NCBI GenBank assembly: GCA_001570385.1
Contig: BBYL01000015.1
Coordinates: 235,851 to 299,850 of the forward strand
Length of the DNA: 64,000 nt
Origin: Microtetraspora glauca
GTDB lineage: Bacteria; Actinomycetota; Actinomycetes; Streptosporangiales; Streptosporangiaceae
Direction of reading: 5' to 3'
The translations under genes and the position numbers were made by a program. Under the pieces are notes generated by a model. The model was not told the DNA's origin. It saw only the letters and a list, made by a program, of their open reading frames with translations, and made no database searches. How positions within the stretch are numbered: position 1 is the stretch's first letter; every line of letters starts with the position of its first letter. This document shows, in pieces, positions 26,482-35,141 of this stretch.

Positions 26482-26928
26482 ATGTTCGACGAGATCCTCG
26501 GCCTGCCCGTCCACCCCCTGCTCGTCCACGCGGCGGTCGTGCTGACACCGCTGCTGGCCCTCCTCTCGGTCGCCCACGCCGCGTTGCCGAGGTTCCGCGG
26601 GAAGTTCGACTGGATGCTCGTCCTGACGGCGGTCGGCGCTCCCGTCGCCGTCTTCGTGGCGAAGGAGAGCGGCGAGGCGTTCGAGAGGAATCTCTTCGAG
26701 GGGCGGACGTCGCCCGCCGTCGCCGCGCACGAGAGCTTCGCCAACCCCCTGCTGATCAGTACGGCCGCACTGGGCCTCGTGGCCCTCCTGCTCGTCTTCG
26801 GCGCCAGGAAGTGGCCGAAGGCCGCCGGCACGGTGCTGTCCGCCGCTTCCGTGGTCCTCGCGGTCGTCGCCGGTTACTACGTCGTACGCGCCGGGCACAG
26901 CGGGGCGACGGCGGTCTGGGGCGGCTAG
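26482..26928 (+). CDS. DUF2231 domain-containing membrane protein
   Basis: 148 residues with four hydrophobic segments (about 14-34, 47-65, 88-105, 112-132). The GLPVHPLLVHAAVVLTPL opening, with two conserved histidines in the first helix, and the conserved HE in VAAHESFANP are DUF2231 hallmarks. Members are small integral membrane proteins, some suggested to bind haem through these histidines; not demonstrated here. ATG with AGGAGTGA 7 bases upstream. Monocistronic; rarA starts 10 bases later and may be read through. Confidence 0.85.
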   Translation: MFDEILGLPVHPLLVHAAVVLTPLLALLSVAHAALPRFRGKFDWMLVLTAVGAPVAVFVAKESGEAFERNLFEGRTSPAVAAHESFANPLLISTAALGLVALLLVFGARKWPKAAGTVLSAASVVLAVVAGYYVVRAGHSGATAVWGG

Positions 26929-26938
26929 AGTCGAGGTT

Positions 26939-28255
26939 GTGGACAGTCTGTTCGATTCGATGGCCGAGGAGGCCCACAGAGGCCAGGAACCGCTGGCCGT
27001 CCGGATGCGACCGCGCGGTCTGGACGAGGTGATCGGACAGCGCCACCTGCTCGGCCAGGGCACGCCGTTGCGCCGCCTGGTCGAGAGCGAGGCCCCCATG
27101 TCCCTGTTCCTGTGGGGGCCGCCGGGCACGGGAAAGACCACACTCGCCTATGTCGTGGCAGGCGCCACCAAGCGCCGGTTCGTGGAGATCTCCGCCGTCT
27201 CCGCCGGCGTCAAGGACGTACGCGCCGCGATCGACCAGGCCCGCCGCGAGCTCGGCATGAGCGGCCGGCAGACCGTCCTCTTCGTCGACGAGGTGCACCG
27301 CTTCAACAAGGCCCAGCAGGACGCGCTGCTCCCGGCGGTCGAGAACCGCTGGGTCACCTTCATCGGCGCCACCACGGAGAACCCGTTCTTCTCGGTCATC
27401 TCGCCGCTGCTGTCCCGGTCGCTGCTCCTCACCCTGGAGTCGCTGACTGAAGACGACGTGCGGGCCGTCCTGGAGCGGGCGGTCGGCGACCCGCGCGGCC
27501 TCGGCGGGCGCGCCACACTGCACCCCGACGCCCTCGACCAGCTCGTACGGCTCGCCGGGGGCGACGCCCGCCGGTCCCTGACCTACCTCGAGGCGGCGGC
27601 GCTGCTGTCCGACGAGATCACCGTCGAGGTCGTGGAGCGGGCGGTCGACAAGGCGGCGGTCCGCTACGACCGGCAGGGCGACCAGCACTACGACGTGATC
27701 AGCGCGTTCATCAAGAGCATGCGCGGTTCGGACGCCGACGCCGCCCTGCACTACCTGGCCCGCATGGTCGAGGCGGGGGAGGACCCCCGGTTCATCGCCC
27801 GCCGGATTGTGATCTTCGCCTCAGAGGACGTCGGCATGGCCGATCCGACCTGCCTCCAGGTCGCCGTGGCGGCCGCGCAGGCGGTGGAGTTCATCGGGCT
27901 TCCCGAGGGCCGCATCAACCTCGCCCAGGCGGTGATCCACTGCGCGCTCGCGCCCAAGTCCAACGCGGTCGTCTCGGCCATCGGCGCCGCCGCCGACGAC
28001 GTACGGCGCGGCCTGATCGGGCAGATCCCGTCCCACCTGCGCGACGCCCACTATCCCGGCGCGAGCAAGCTGGGCCACGGCAAGGGCTACCAGTACCCCC
28101 ACGACTTCGAGCACGGCCTGGTCCGGCAGGACTACGCGCCCAAGGAGCTCAGGGACCGGCGCTACTACCAGCCCACCAAGCACGGCGCGGAGGCGCGGTT
28201 CGCCGAGCGCTGGGCGCGGATCCGCGACTTCCTCAGGGGCGACGGCCGTACGTGA
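26939..28255 (+). CDS. rarA: Replication-associated recombination protein A (RarA/MgsA, AAA+ ATPase)
   Basis: 438 residues. Clamp-loader-like AAA+ ATPase acting at stalled replication forks. MRPRGLDEVIGQRHLL, Walker A LWGPPGTGKTTLAY, Walker B VLFVDEVHRFNKAQQDALLP and sensor 1 FIGATTENPFF are exact family motifs. The C-terminal half has the MgsA/RarA tetramerisation domain (HYDVISAFIKSMRGSDADAALHYL is the expected region) and the KYQYPHD-like GKGYQYPHDF. GTG start. In actinobacteria it commonly precedes alaS, as here. Confidence 0.95.
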   Translation: MDSLFDSMAEEAHRGQEPLAVRMRPRGLDEVIGQRHLLGQGTPLRRLVESEAPMSLFLWGPPGTGKTTLAYVVAGATKRRFVEISAVSAGVKDVRAAIDQARRELGMSGRQTVLFVDEVHRFNKAQQDALLPAVENRWVTFIGATTENPFFSVISPLLSRSLLLTLESLTEDDVRAVLERAVGDPRGLGGRATLHPDALDQLVRLAGGDARRSLTYLEAAALLSDEITVEVVERAVDKAAVRYDRQGDQHYDVISAFIKSMRGSDADAALHYLARMVEAGEDPRFIARRIVIFASEDVGMADPTCLQVAVAAAQAVEFIGLPEGRINLAQAVIHCALAPKSNAVVSAIGAAADDVRRGLIGQIPSHLRDAHYPGASKLGHGKGYQYPHDFEHGLVRQDYAPKELRDRRYYQPTKHGAEARFAERWARIRDFLRGDGRT

Positions 28256-28460
28256 GGGCCGTACCCGAAGGTCGCGCCTGACGGACGCCTGGCGGCCGGA
28301 GGGGCCGGGCGGGGGCCGGGAAGGGCGTGGTGGGCCTCGGCGTACCCGGCGTTCGCGGTAGGGTCTTGCCATTCCAGCCGAATCCGCCGCGCCGAAGCCG
28401 CGCGGCGCGGGTTCGAGCAGAGACACGCGCCTGCCACCTACCGAGGAGACGGATCCGCAC

Positions 28461-28838
28461 ATGCTTACCGCGGGAGAGGTCGCCGGTCTGATCGTCGCGA
28501 TGTTCTGGGCGATCCTGGTGTGCTTCATGGCCGTCGTGCTCGTCAGGCTGGCCCGCCTGCTCACCGAGACCACCAAGGTGGTGTCCGAGCTGAGCGATCG
28601 GGTGGTGCCCCTCCTGGAGGACGTCGGCCAGACGGTCAACGAGACCAACCGCCAACTGGTCGCGGTCGAGGCGATCACGGAGAACGTCAAGGACGTCAGC
28701 GGCAACATGGTGAAGATCACCGGTGTCGCGGCCATGCTGTTCGCCGGGCCGATGATCAAGCTGTCCGCGCTGGGGTACGGCGTCCGCGAGGCGCTGGCCC
28801 GGCGGGACCGCCGCGCGATCGGGGGGCGGCGTCCGTGA
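28461..28838 (+). CDS. DUF948 domain-containing protein
   Basis: 125 residues. One N-terminal transmembrane helix (about 7-29) followed by an amphipathic helical stretch rich in T/V/E (LTETTKVVSELSDRVVPLLE) and a second hydrophobic segment (about 85-100). This is the DUF948 pattern, proteins of unknown role with apolipoprotein- or chemotaxis-receptor-like helices. ATG behind GAGGAGACGGA. The stop overlaps the next gene (GTGA), and both sit just before alaS, an arrangement conserved in Streptomyces. Confidence 0.8.
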   Translation: MLTAGEVAGLIVAMFWAILVCFMAVVLVRLARLLTETTKVVSELSDRVVPLLEDVGQTVNETNRQLVAVEAITENVKDVSGNMVKITGVAAMLFAGPMIKLSALGYGVREALARRDRRAIGGRRP

Positions 28839-29083
28839 TCCGCCGGTTCTTCTACATCGCGGTCGGCGTGTGCCTCGCCGTCTGGACGATGCGTAAGCTT
28901 CAGGCGATGCGGCCCGAGAACGTGGCCAGACGCGCCGCCGGCCGGGCGGCCGGGTTCGCCGGTGAGCTCGTGGAGTTCGCCGGGGACGTCCGCGCGCTGG
29001 CGCGGGACCGGGAAACTGAGTTGCGCGCCCGCATGGGACTCGAAAGTCTTGACAGAAACTACGACGTAAAGGATGGCCGCTGA
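28835..29083 (+). CDS. Small membrane protein, DUF6167-like
   Basis: 82 residues. N-terminal transmembrane helix (IRRFFYIAVGVCLAVWTMRK) followed by a charged helix with the ENVARRAAGRAAGFAG stretch. Size, layout and position between the DUF948 gene and alaS match the small DUF6167-type proteins of actinobacteria; this is recalled, not searched. Starts at a GTG overlapping the previous stop by 4 bases and ends one base before the alaS ATG. Role unknown. Confidence 0.7.
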   Translation: MIRRFFYIAVGVCLAVWTMRKLQAMRPENVARRAAGRAAGFAGELVEFAGDVRALARDRETELRARMGLESLDRNYDVKDGR

Positions 29084-29084
29084 A

Positions 29085-31757
29085 ATGGAGTCGGCAGAGA
29101 TCGCCCGCCGCTTCCTGCGCTTCTTCGAAGAGCGCGGGCACACCGTCGTGCCCTCGGCCAGCCTTGTCGCCGAGGACCCGACGCTGCTTCTCGTCCCCGC
29201 GGGCATGGTGCCCTTCAAGCCCTACTTCCTCGGCCAGCGCAAGCCGCCGGCGCCGAGGCTGGTGAGCGTCCAGAAGTGCATCCGCACCCCGGACATCGAC
29301 GAGGTCGGCAAGACCACGCGGCACGCCACGTTCTTCCAGATGCTCGGCAACTTCTCCCTGGGCGACTACTTCAAGGAGAAGGCGATCCCGTACGCCTGGG
29401 AACTGCTCACCAAGCCCGAGTCCGAGGGCGGCTTCGGCTTCCCCGAGGAGCGGCTCTGGGTGACCGTCTACCAGGACGACGACGAGGCGGCCGACATCTG
29501 GCACAAGGTGGTCGGCGTCCCGCTGGAGCGCATCCAGCGCCGTGGCCTCGCGGACAACTACTGGCACATGGGCGTGCCCGGTCCCGGCGGCCCGTGCTCG
29601 GAGATCTACTACGACCGCGGTCCCGAGTACGGCCGCGAGGGTGGCCCGGTCGCCGACGAGAACCGCTACCTCGAAGTCTGGAACAACGTCTTCATGCAGT
29701 TCCAGCTCAGCGAGGTCCGCAACAAGGTCGACTTCGACGTCGCGGGCGAACTGCCGAGCAAGAACATCGACACCGGCATGGGCCTGGAGCGCATGGCGGC
29801 GATCCTGCAGGGCGTCGACAACATCTACGAGATCGACACCACGTACAAGATCCTCGACCGGGCGGCCGAGCTCACCCACACCAAGTACGGCCGTGACAGC
29901 CGCGCGGACGTGTCGCTGCGGGTCGTGGCCGACCACACGCGCGCCGGTGTGATGCTGGTCGCCGACGGCGTCCTGCCCTCCAACGAGGGCCGCGGGTATG
30001 TCCTGCGCCGCATCCTGCGCCGCAGCATCCGCAACCTCCGCCTGCTCGGCGCGGGCGAGGACCGCTACATGCACGAGCTCACCGCGACCACCATCGACGT
30101 GATGGGCGAGCTGTATCCCGAGCTGAAGAGCGACGCGGCCAACATCCACACCGTCATCGACGCGGAGGAGGCGTCCTTCCTCGGCACGCTCCGCACCGGT
30201 ACGGCGATCTTCGACGCGGCCGTCGAGGAGTCCAAGCGCAAGGGCGCGCCGATTCTGAGCGGCGACCAGGCGTTCCAGCTGCACGACACCTACGGGTTCC
30301 CGATCGACCTCACCCTGGAGATGGCCTCCGAGCAGGGTCTCAAGGTCGACGAGGAGGGCTTCCGCCGGCTCATGAAGGAGCAGCGGGACCGGGCCAAGGC
30401 GGACGCCGCGGCCAAGAAGACCGGCAACGCCGACATCTCCGTCTTCAGCGGCATGCTGGAGAAGGCCGGCAAGGTCGACTTCCTCGGTTACGACCACACG
30501 ACGGCCGAGGCGGGCGTCATCGGCCTGATCGTCGACGGCGGCGCAGTCCCGGCGGCGGGGGAGGGGACGACCCTGGAGATCGTCCTCGACCGCACGCCGT
30601 TCTACGCCGAGGGCGGCGGCCAGCTGTCCGACCAGGGCGTGATCCGCACCGCGGGCGCCGAGGTCGAGATCACCGACGTGCAGTCGCCGATCGCCGGCCT
30701 CGTCGTGCACCGCGGCAAGGTCCGCACCGGCGAGATCCGGGTCGGCGAGCAGGCACAGGCCGAGATCGACCTGGAGCGGCGCCGCGCGATCTCCCGCAGT
30801 CACACCGCGACCCACCTCGTTCACCGCGGCTTCCGCAACGCGCTCGGCGAGTCCGCGGCGCAGGCGGGTTCGGAGAACTCCCCCGGCCGGTTCCGGTTCG
30901 ACTTCACGGCGGCCGGAGCGGTCGCGCCGAGCGTCCTGCGCGACGTCGAGGACGAGGTCAACGCGGTCCTGATCAACGACCTCCGGGTCAACGCGTACTA
31001 CACCTCGCAGTCCGAGGCCCGCGCCATGGGCGCGCTCGCGCTGTTCGGCGAGAAGTACGGCGACGAGGTGCGCGTGGTCGAGGTCGGCGACTACTCCCGC
31101 GAGCTGTGCGGCGGCACCCACGTGGCGAGCTCCGGCCAGCTCGGCCTGGTCAAGGTCCTCGGTGAGGCGTCGATCGGCGCGGGCGTGCGCCGGGTCGAGG
31201 CGCTGGTCGGTCTGGACGCCTTCCGCTTCCTGGCCCGCGAGAGCGTACTGGTGGCCCAGCTCAGCGAGCAGCTCAAGGCGCGCCGCGAGGAGCTGCCGGA
31301 GCGGGTGGAGGGCATCGTCACCCGGCTGCGCACGGCCGAGAAGGAGCTGGAGAAGCTCCGCTCGGCGCAGGTGCTCGCGGTCGCGGGTGAACTGGCCGCC
31401 GGAGCGGTGGACGTGCACGGCGTCTCCGTCGTCACGCATCGCGCGCCCGCTGGCACTTCTCCCGATGACCTGCGTAAACTCGCCCTCGACGTGCGCGGCC
31501 GATTCCCGAGCGACCGCGCTGCGGTGGTCGTCGTCGCCGGTGTTCCCTCAGACCGGCCGGTCGTCGTCGCCGCCGTGAACGAGGCGGGACGCGGCCGTGG
31601 CCTGAAGGCGGGGCAGCTGGTCGGCGTCGCCGCCAAGGCGCTTGGGGGTGGCGGTGGCGGCAAGGACGATGTCGCGCAGGGCGGTGGAACCCGGCCCGAG
31701 GCGATCGGCGACGCGCTGCGCGCCGTGGAGGAGACGATCTCCTCGTCCCTCACCTGA
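29085..31757 (+). CDS. alaS: Alanyl-tRNA synthetase
   Basis: 890 residues, full length. Class II aminoacylation domain (MESAEIARRFLRFFEERGHTVVPS; motif 2 KCIRTPDIDEVGKTTRHATFF; LGNFSLGDYFK), the editing domain with zinc ligands (SHTATHLVH and CGGTHVA) and C-terminal C-Ala/DHHA1 domain. ATG at 29085 is preferred to ATG 29073 because AAAGGATGG lies just before it and the family starts with MESAEI. ruvX follows after 31 bases, probably in the same transcript. Confidence 0.97.
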   Translation: MESAEIARRFLRFFEERGHTVVPSASLVAEDPTLLLVPAGMVPFKPYFLGQRKPPAPRLVSVQKCIRTPDIDEVGKTTRHATFFQMLGNFSLGDYFKEKAIPYAWELLTKPESEGGFGFPEERLWVTVYQDDDEAADIWHKVVGVPLERIQRRGLADNYWHMGVPGPGGPCSEIYYDRGPEYGREGGPVADENRYLEVWNNVFMQFQLSEVRNKVDFDVAGELPSKNIDTGMGLERMAAILQGVDNIYEIDTTYKILDRAAELTHTKYGRDSRADVSLRVVADHTRAGVMLVADGVLPSNEGRGYVLRRILRRSIRNLRLLGAGEDRYMHELTATTIDVMGELYPELKSDAANIHTVIDAEEASFLGTLRTGTAIFDAAVEESKRKGAPILSGDQAFQLHDTYGFPIDLTLEMASEQGLKVDEEGFRRLMKEQRDRAKADAAAKKTGNADISVFSGMLEKAGKVDFLGYDHTTAEAGVIGLIVDGGAVPAAGEGTTLEIVLDRTPFYAEGGGQLSDQGVIRTAGAEVEITDVQSPIAGLVVHRGKVRTGEIRVGEQAQAEIDLERRRAISRSHTATHLVHRGFRNALGESAAQAGSENSPGRFRFDFTAAGAVAPSVLRDVEDEVNAVLINDLRVNAYYTSQSEARAMGALALFGEKYGDEVRVVEVGDYSRELCGGTHVASSGQLGLVKVLGEASIGAGVRRVEALVGLDAFRFLARESVLVAQLSEQLKARREELPERVEGIVTRLRTAEKELEKLRSAQVLAVAGELAAGAVDVHGVSVVTHRAPAGTSPDDLRKLALDVRGRFPSDRAAVVVVAGVPSDRPVVVAAVNEAGRGRGLKAGQLVGVAAKALGGGGGGKDDVAQGGGTRPEAIGDALRAVEETISSSLT

Positions 31758-31788
31758 CGGTCTGGTCTCTCGGGGAGAACCGGCCATC

Positions 31789-32283
31789 ATGAGGCAGGGT
31801 GTACGAGTCGGCGTCGACGCCGGATCGGTACGCATCGGCGTGGCGCGCAGCGACCCTTCGGGTCTGCTCGCCACGCCGGTCGAGACCGTACGGCGCGGCC
31901 GGGGTGACGTGGAACGGATCGCCGCGATCGTCGCGGAGCACGAGGCGATCGAGGTCGTCGTGGGGTTGCCCACATCCCTTTCCGGGCGGGAGAGCCACGC
32001 GGCCGGGGCGGCGCGGGAGTTCGCCGTCCTCCTCGCCGAGCGGCTCGCGCCGATCCCGATCCGCCTCTTCGACGAGCGGCTGACGACGGTGACCGCCCAG
32101 CAGCGGCTGCGTTCCAGTGGCGTGAAGGCGAAGAACCAGCGCTCCGTGATCGACCAGGTGGCGGCCGTGGTGCTGCTCCAGGCCGCGCTCGACTCCGAGC
32201 GCTCGACCGGGAGGCCGCCGGGCCGTCCCCTCGGACCGCCGGGCGGAGCCGGCGGCGAGGAAGCGGGCGGCGGAGCCGGCTGA
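31789..32283 (+). CDS. ruvX: RuvX/YqgF family putative Holliday junction resolvase
   Basis: 164 residues. RNase H-like fold with the conserved motifs GVDAGSVRIGVARSD, VVVGLPTSLSG, RLFDERLTT and IDQVAAVVLLQ that carry the catalytic acids. Family members take part in 16S rRNA 5'-end maturation (YqgF) and in junction resolution (RuvX); both have been proposed. The C-terminal 30 residues are a Gly/Pro-rich tail. ATG with GGGGAGA 10 bases upstream. It follows alaS and precedes mltG, the standard order. Confidence 0.93.
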   Translation: MRQGVRVGVDAGSVRIGVARSDPSGLLATPVETVRRGRGDVERIAAIVAEHEAIEVVVGLPTSLSGRESHAAGAAREFAVLLAERLAPIPIRLFDERLTTVTAQQRLRSSGVKAKNQRSVIDQVAAVVLLQAALDSERSTGRPPGRPLGPPGGAGGEEAGGGAG

Positions 32284-32453
32284 TGCCCGCGGTCGCGGTT
32301 CGGGCCGCCCGTTCCGATGTTCCCGGTGGTGACCCGGCCACCACGCGGTGCGACGTCACACGCCACCGCTTTCCGCCCAGGTCGCGTCGGACCCGTCGCT
32401 CCGGGTCGCGTCAGACCGGCGCGCGCCGGTCCGACCAGCGCCGGGACCAGGTG

Positions 32454-32690
32454 ATGTCCCTGAGATCGCTCCGCGTGATCCGCCGCCGTGCGGCCCGTGC
32501 GGCCCTTCCCCCTGGGTGGGCGATTAATCCCGGAATAATGCCATACTTGGTGCACTTCGCCCCCAAAACGGGCGATTGGTACCGGTTTGTCAGAGCCGAT
32601 CTTCACCATAGGATCATCAAATTCACTGACAAAGAGGGCGAGTTTGTGAAATACCGGGAAGAGTTGAACACGTACCTAGGGACCATCTAG
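32454..32690 (+). CDS. Short protein resembling the C-terminal tail of MltG (possible remnant)
   Basis: A short frame whose last 60 residues align without gaps to the end of the full MltG 0.2 kb downstream: LPPGWAINPG versus LPPGPIDNPG, then GDWYRFV versus GNWLYFV, then KFTDKEGEF versus KFTDKESEF and REELN versus REEFN. It has no YceG catalytic domain and no membrane helix. GC, especially at third positions, is clearly lower than in neighbours from about 32520. In KFTDKE half the codons differ synonymously from mltG, which argues against a fresh duplication. The frame is open back to an ATG at 32283 (at the ruvX stop), but that part has no recognisable homology; start uncertain. Confidence 0.5.
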   Translation: MSLRSLRVIRRRAARAALPPGWAINPGIMPYLVHFAPKTGDWYRFVRADLHHRIIKFTDKEGEFVKYREELNTYLGTI

Positions 32691-32898
32691 GACATGACCA
32701 TCCGAGCCCGGAAGGATCGTCCTGGCCCCCTGGCGGCCCGGGTCGCCGTTCCCTCGCGCGGGGTGCGGTTCACCCGGATCTGGGGGCCCACGCCCGCTCG
32801 TAGCAGGGGCGGGCGCGTAATCGAACGCCGGAACCCCCTCGGTTCGGCACACTCGCTTGACGCGGGGTACGCCGTACCGAGAGATTGGCCAGCGCACT

Positions 32899-34053
32899 AT
32901 GAATGATCTCGATATGGACTTCCTGCTGGGCTCCGACGACGACGGGCCGTCCCGACGCCGTTCCCGTGGCCCCTCCCGCAGCCAGCGCCGCCGCAGCCGC
33001 AAGCGCCGGACGCGCCAGCGGCGCAAGGGCTTCGCCGCGAGCGTCATCGCCATCGTCGTCGTCGCGGGTGTCCTCGGCGGCGCCGGCTACCTCGGCTTCA
33101 ACTGGTTCCGCGACGTCATCGTCCCCAAGGACTTCACCGGCACCGGCACCGGCGAGATCATCGTGGAGGTCAAGGAGGGGGCCACCGCCTCCGACGTCGC
33201 CCAGGAGCTAGAGGAGCAGGGCGTCGTGGCCAGCGCGCGGGCGTTCGTCAACGCCATCGGAGCGGCGGGCAAGAGCTCCTCCCTGCAGCCGGGCGAGTAC
33301 ACCCTGCGCAAGGGCATGTCCGCGGAGGCCGCGGTGACCATGCTCGATCCCAAGAATCGCGTGCTCAACCGGCTGACCATTCGCGAGGGCCTGCGGCTCA
33401 GCAAGATCTTCACCGAGCTGTCCACGGCCACCGGCAAGCCGGTCGAGGAGTTCAAGAAGGCCGCGAAGAAGGACCTCGGCCTTCCCCGGTACGCCAAGGG
33501 ACGGTTGGAAGGCTACGCCTTCCCCGCGACGTACGAGATCTCGCCGAAGCTCAGCGCGGCCCAGATCCTGACCAAGATGGTCGACCGCTACAACCAGACC
33601 GCCCAGCGGCTCGACCTGGAACGCCAGGCGAAGCAGCTCGGCTACTCGGCGCACGAGATCATGATCATCGCGAGCATCGTGCAGGCCGAGTCCGGCAACC
33701 AGGACGACATGGGCAAGGTGGCCCGCGTCATCTACAACCGGCTCAGCCGGAACCCGCAGATGAACCTGGCGATGGACAGCACGGTCATGTACGGCCTGAA
33801 CAAGTACGGCATCGCCGCCACCCACGCGGACCTGAAGAGCACCTCGCCGTACAACACGTACACGCGGCCCGGTCTGCCCCCGGGGCCGATCGACAACCCG
33901 GGTGACCACGCCATCGAGGCCGCGCTCAAGCCCGCCGACGGCAACTGGCTGTACTTCGTGACCGTCGACCCGAAGAAGGGCATCACCAAGTTCACCGACA
34001 AGGAGTCGGAGTTCTGGAAGCTCCGCGAAGAGTTCAACCGGAACAACGGATGA
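32899..34053 (+). CDS. mltG: Endolytic murein transglycosylase MltG
   Basis: 384 residues. Membrane-bound enzyme that cuts nascent glycan strands and sets chain length. Basic cytoplasmic N-terminus with an Arg/Ser-rich stretch (about 20-50), one transmembrane helix (about 55-77), a LysM-like domain and the YceG catalytic domain with LEGYAFPATYEI, IIASIVQAESGN (catalytic glutamate E264) and SPYNTYTRPGLPPGPIDNPG. The ATG at 32899 is used; ATG 32857 is in frame but adds unconserved residues. Its stop overlaps the aroE ATG. A GGTAC/GTACC inverted repeat lies at 32867-32879. Confidence 0.94.
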   Translation: MNDLDMDFLLGSDDDGPSRRRSRGPSRSQRRRSRKRRTRQRRKGFAASVIAIVVVAGVLGGAGYLGFNWFRDVIVPKDFTGTGTGEIIVEVKEGATASDVAQELEEQGVVASARAFVNAIGAAGKSSSLQPGEYTLRKGMSAEAAVTMLDPKNRVLNRLTIREGLRLSKIFTELSTATGKPVEEFKKAAKKDLGLPRYAKGRLEGYAFPATYEISPKLSAAQILTKMVDRYNQTAQRLDLERQAKQLGYSAHEIMIIASIVQAESGNQDDMGKVARVIYNRLSRNPQMNLAMDSTVMYGLNKYGIAATHADLKSTSPYNTYTRPGLPPGPIDNPGDHAIEAALKPADGNWLYFVTVDPKKGITKFTDKESEFWKLREEFNRNNG

Positions 34054-34895
34054 CCGGAGCGCGCGGAGCCGAGCCACGCAGAGCGGCGGTCCTCGGCCTC
34101 CCGATCCGCCACTCGCTCTCGCCGATCCTGCACCGCACGGCGTACGCCGAGCTCGGCCTGTCCGGCTGGCGGTACGACGCGATCGAGTGCGCGGAGGAGG
34201 GACTCGCCGGCCTGGTCGCCGGGCTCGGGCCGGAGTGGGCCGGGCTGTCGCTGACGATGCCGCTCAAGCGTGTGGTGTTCCCGCTGCTGGACACGGTCTC
34301 CGGCCTGGCGGTCGAGGTGGGCGCGGCCAACACGGTGGTCTTCCGCGACGGCGGCCGCCACGGGGAGAACACCGACGTGTACGGCATCGTCCAGGCGCTC
34401 GCCGAGGCGGGGGTGACCGCTCCCGGCTCCGCCACCATCCTCGGCGGGGGCGCCACCGCGGCCTCGGCCATCGCGGCGCTGCGGGAGATGGGGCTGCGGG
34501 AGGTGTTCCTGGTCGTGCGCGACCCCGCCCGCGCGGGGGAGACCGTGGAGGTGGCCGACCGGCTCGGGGTCTCGGTGGAGGCGCAGGAGTTCGACAAGTT
34601 CGACGCGGACGTCGATCTCCTCGTCTCCACGCTGCCCTCGGGGGCCGCGGACGCCTTCGCCGCGCAGGCGGCGCGGGCGAAGGCGGTCTTCGACGTGGTC
34701 TACTCGCCGTGGCCGACGAGGCTGGCGGCGGCCGTACAGGCTCGGGGCGGGGTCGTCATCGGCGGGTTCCCGATGCTCCTGCACCAGGCGGTCATGCAGG
34801 TCGAGTTGATGACCGGCCGGGCGGACGTGCCCGTCGAGGAGATGCGCGCGGCAGGCGAGGCCGAGATCCTCAGGCGGGCCGCCGAGGCCGGGTGA
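34050..34895 (+). CDS. aroE: Shikimate dehydrogenase
   Basis: 281 residues. NADPH-dependent reduction of 3-dehydroshikimate in the aromatic amino-acid pathway. Substrate site: VLGLPIRHSLSPILH, the lysine in SLTMPLKR (K73) and the aspartate in GENTDVYG (D109), the usual catalytic pair. The NADP-binding region has GGGATAASAIAAL. The ending GGFPMLLHQAVMQVELMTG is the conserved C-terminal helix. ATG overlaps the mltG stop by 4 bases (ATGA), so the two are translationally coupled. Confidence 0.94.
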   Translation: MTGARGAEPRRAAVLGLPIRHSLSPILHRTAYAELGLSGWRYDAIECAEEGLAGLVAGLGPEWAGLSLTMPLKRVVFPLLDTVSGLAVEVGAANTVVFRDGGRHGENTDVYGIVQALAEAGVTAPGSATILGGGATAASAIAALREMGLREVFLVVRDPARAGETVEVADRLGVSVEAQEFDKFDADVDLLVSTLPSGAADAFAAQAARAKAVFDVVYSPWPTRLAAAVQARGGVVIGGFPMLLHQAVMQVELMTGRADVPVEEMRAAGEAEILRRAAEAG

Positions 34896-34935
34896 CCCCC
34901 GGGGTGGAATATCCGGGGTGGTCGCCGGGTTGTGG

Positions 34936-35141
34936 TAATGTTGTCAATCGATCGGTCCGGCATGCCGGCTGGACGCGCAAGCGGAGGTCCTCCTCCCACC
35001 TGATCGGCCGAAAGGCGGACGGGTCAAGGATCACAACCAGAGCTTTCTGAGTGAGAGCTCAGTGACCCCGCATGCGTGACGTGCGGGGTTTTATGTTTTC
35101 CCGCACGGTCGAGCATCAAGCGGAAGTCCTTTGGAGGTCCC
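34936..35141 (+). promoter_or_regulatory. Leader of the infC-rpmI-rplT operon with attenuator structures
   Basis: About 200 bases of leader before infC. It starts with a -10-like TAATGT (34936-34941, preceded by TGTGG; no good -35) and holds a perfect CCGGCATGCCGG palindrome (34957-34968), GGAGG/CCTCC repeats (34983-34993), a CTGAG/CTCAG hairpin (35047-35062) and directly after it an intrinsic terminator (35066-35095). This arrangement suggests transcription attenuation of the operon, as known for L20- or IF3-controlled leaders elsewhere. The mechanism here is inferred. Confidence 0.5.
35066..35098 (+). terminator. Intrinsic terminator in the infC leader
   Basis: CCCCGCA (35066-35072) and TGCGGGG (35082-35088) pair perfectly, followed by TTTTATGTTTT. 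This is the only classical hairpin plus T-tract in the window, and it lies 44 bases upstream of infC, not after a gene. Confidence 0.75.

Noticed and set aside
23977..27141. Open frame of 1054 codons on the minus strand spanning the tricorn protease, DUF2231 and rarA starts
   Set aside because: Crosses several clear plus-strand genes and their control regions; no homology.
28233..31439. Open frame of 1068 codons opposite alaS
   Set aside because: A shadow of alaS: no domain recognisable, composition typical of antisense frames in high-GC DNA.
34896..35060. tRNA gene in the leader region
   Set aside because: No acceptor/T-loop pattern (GTTCRANNC) with cloverleaf pairing; the stems fit a mRNA leader better. 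No tRNA found elsewhere in the window.
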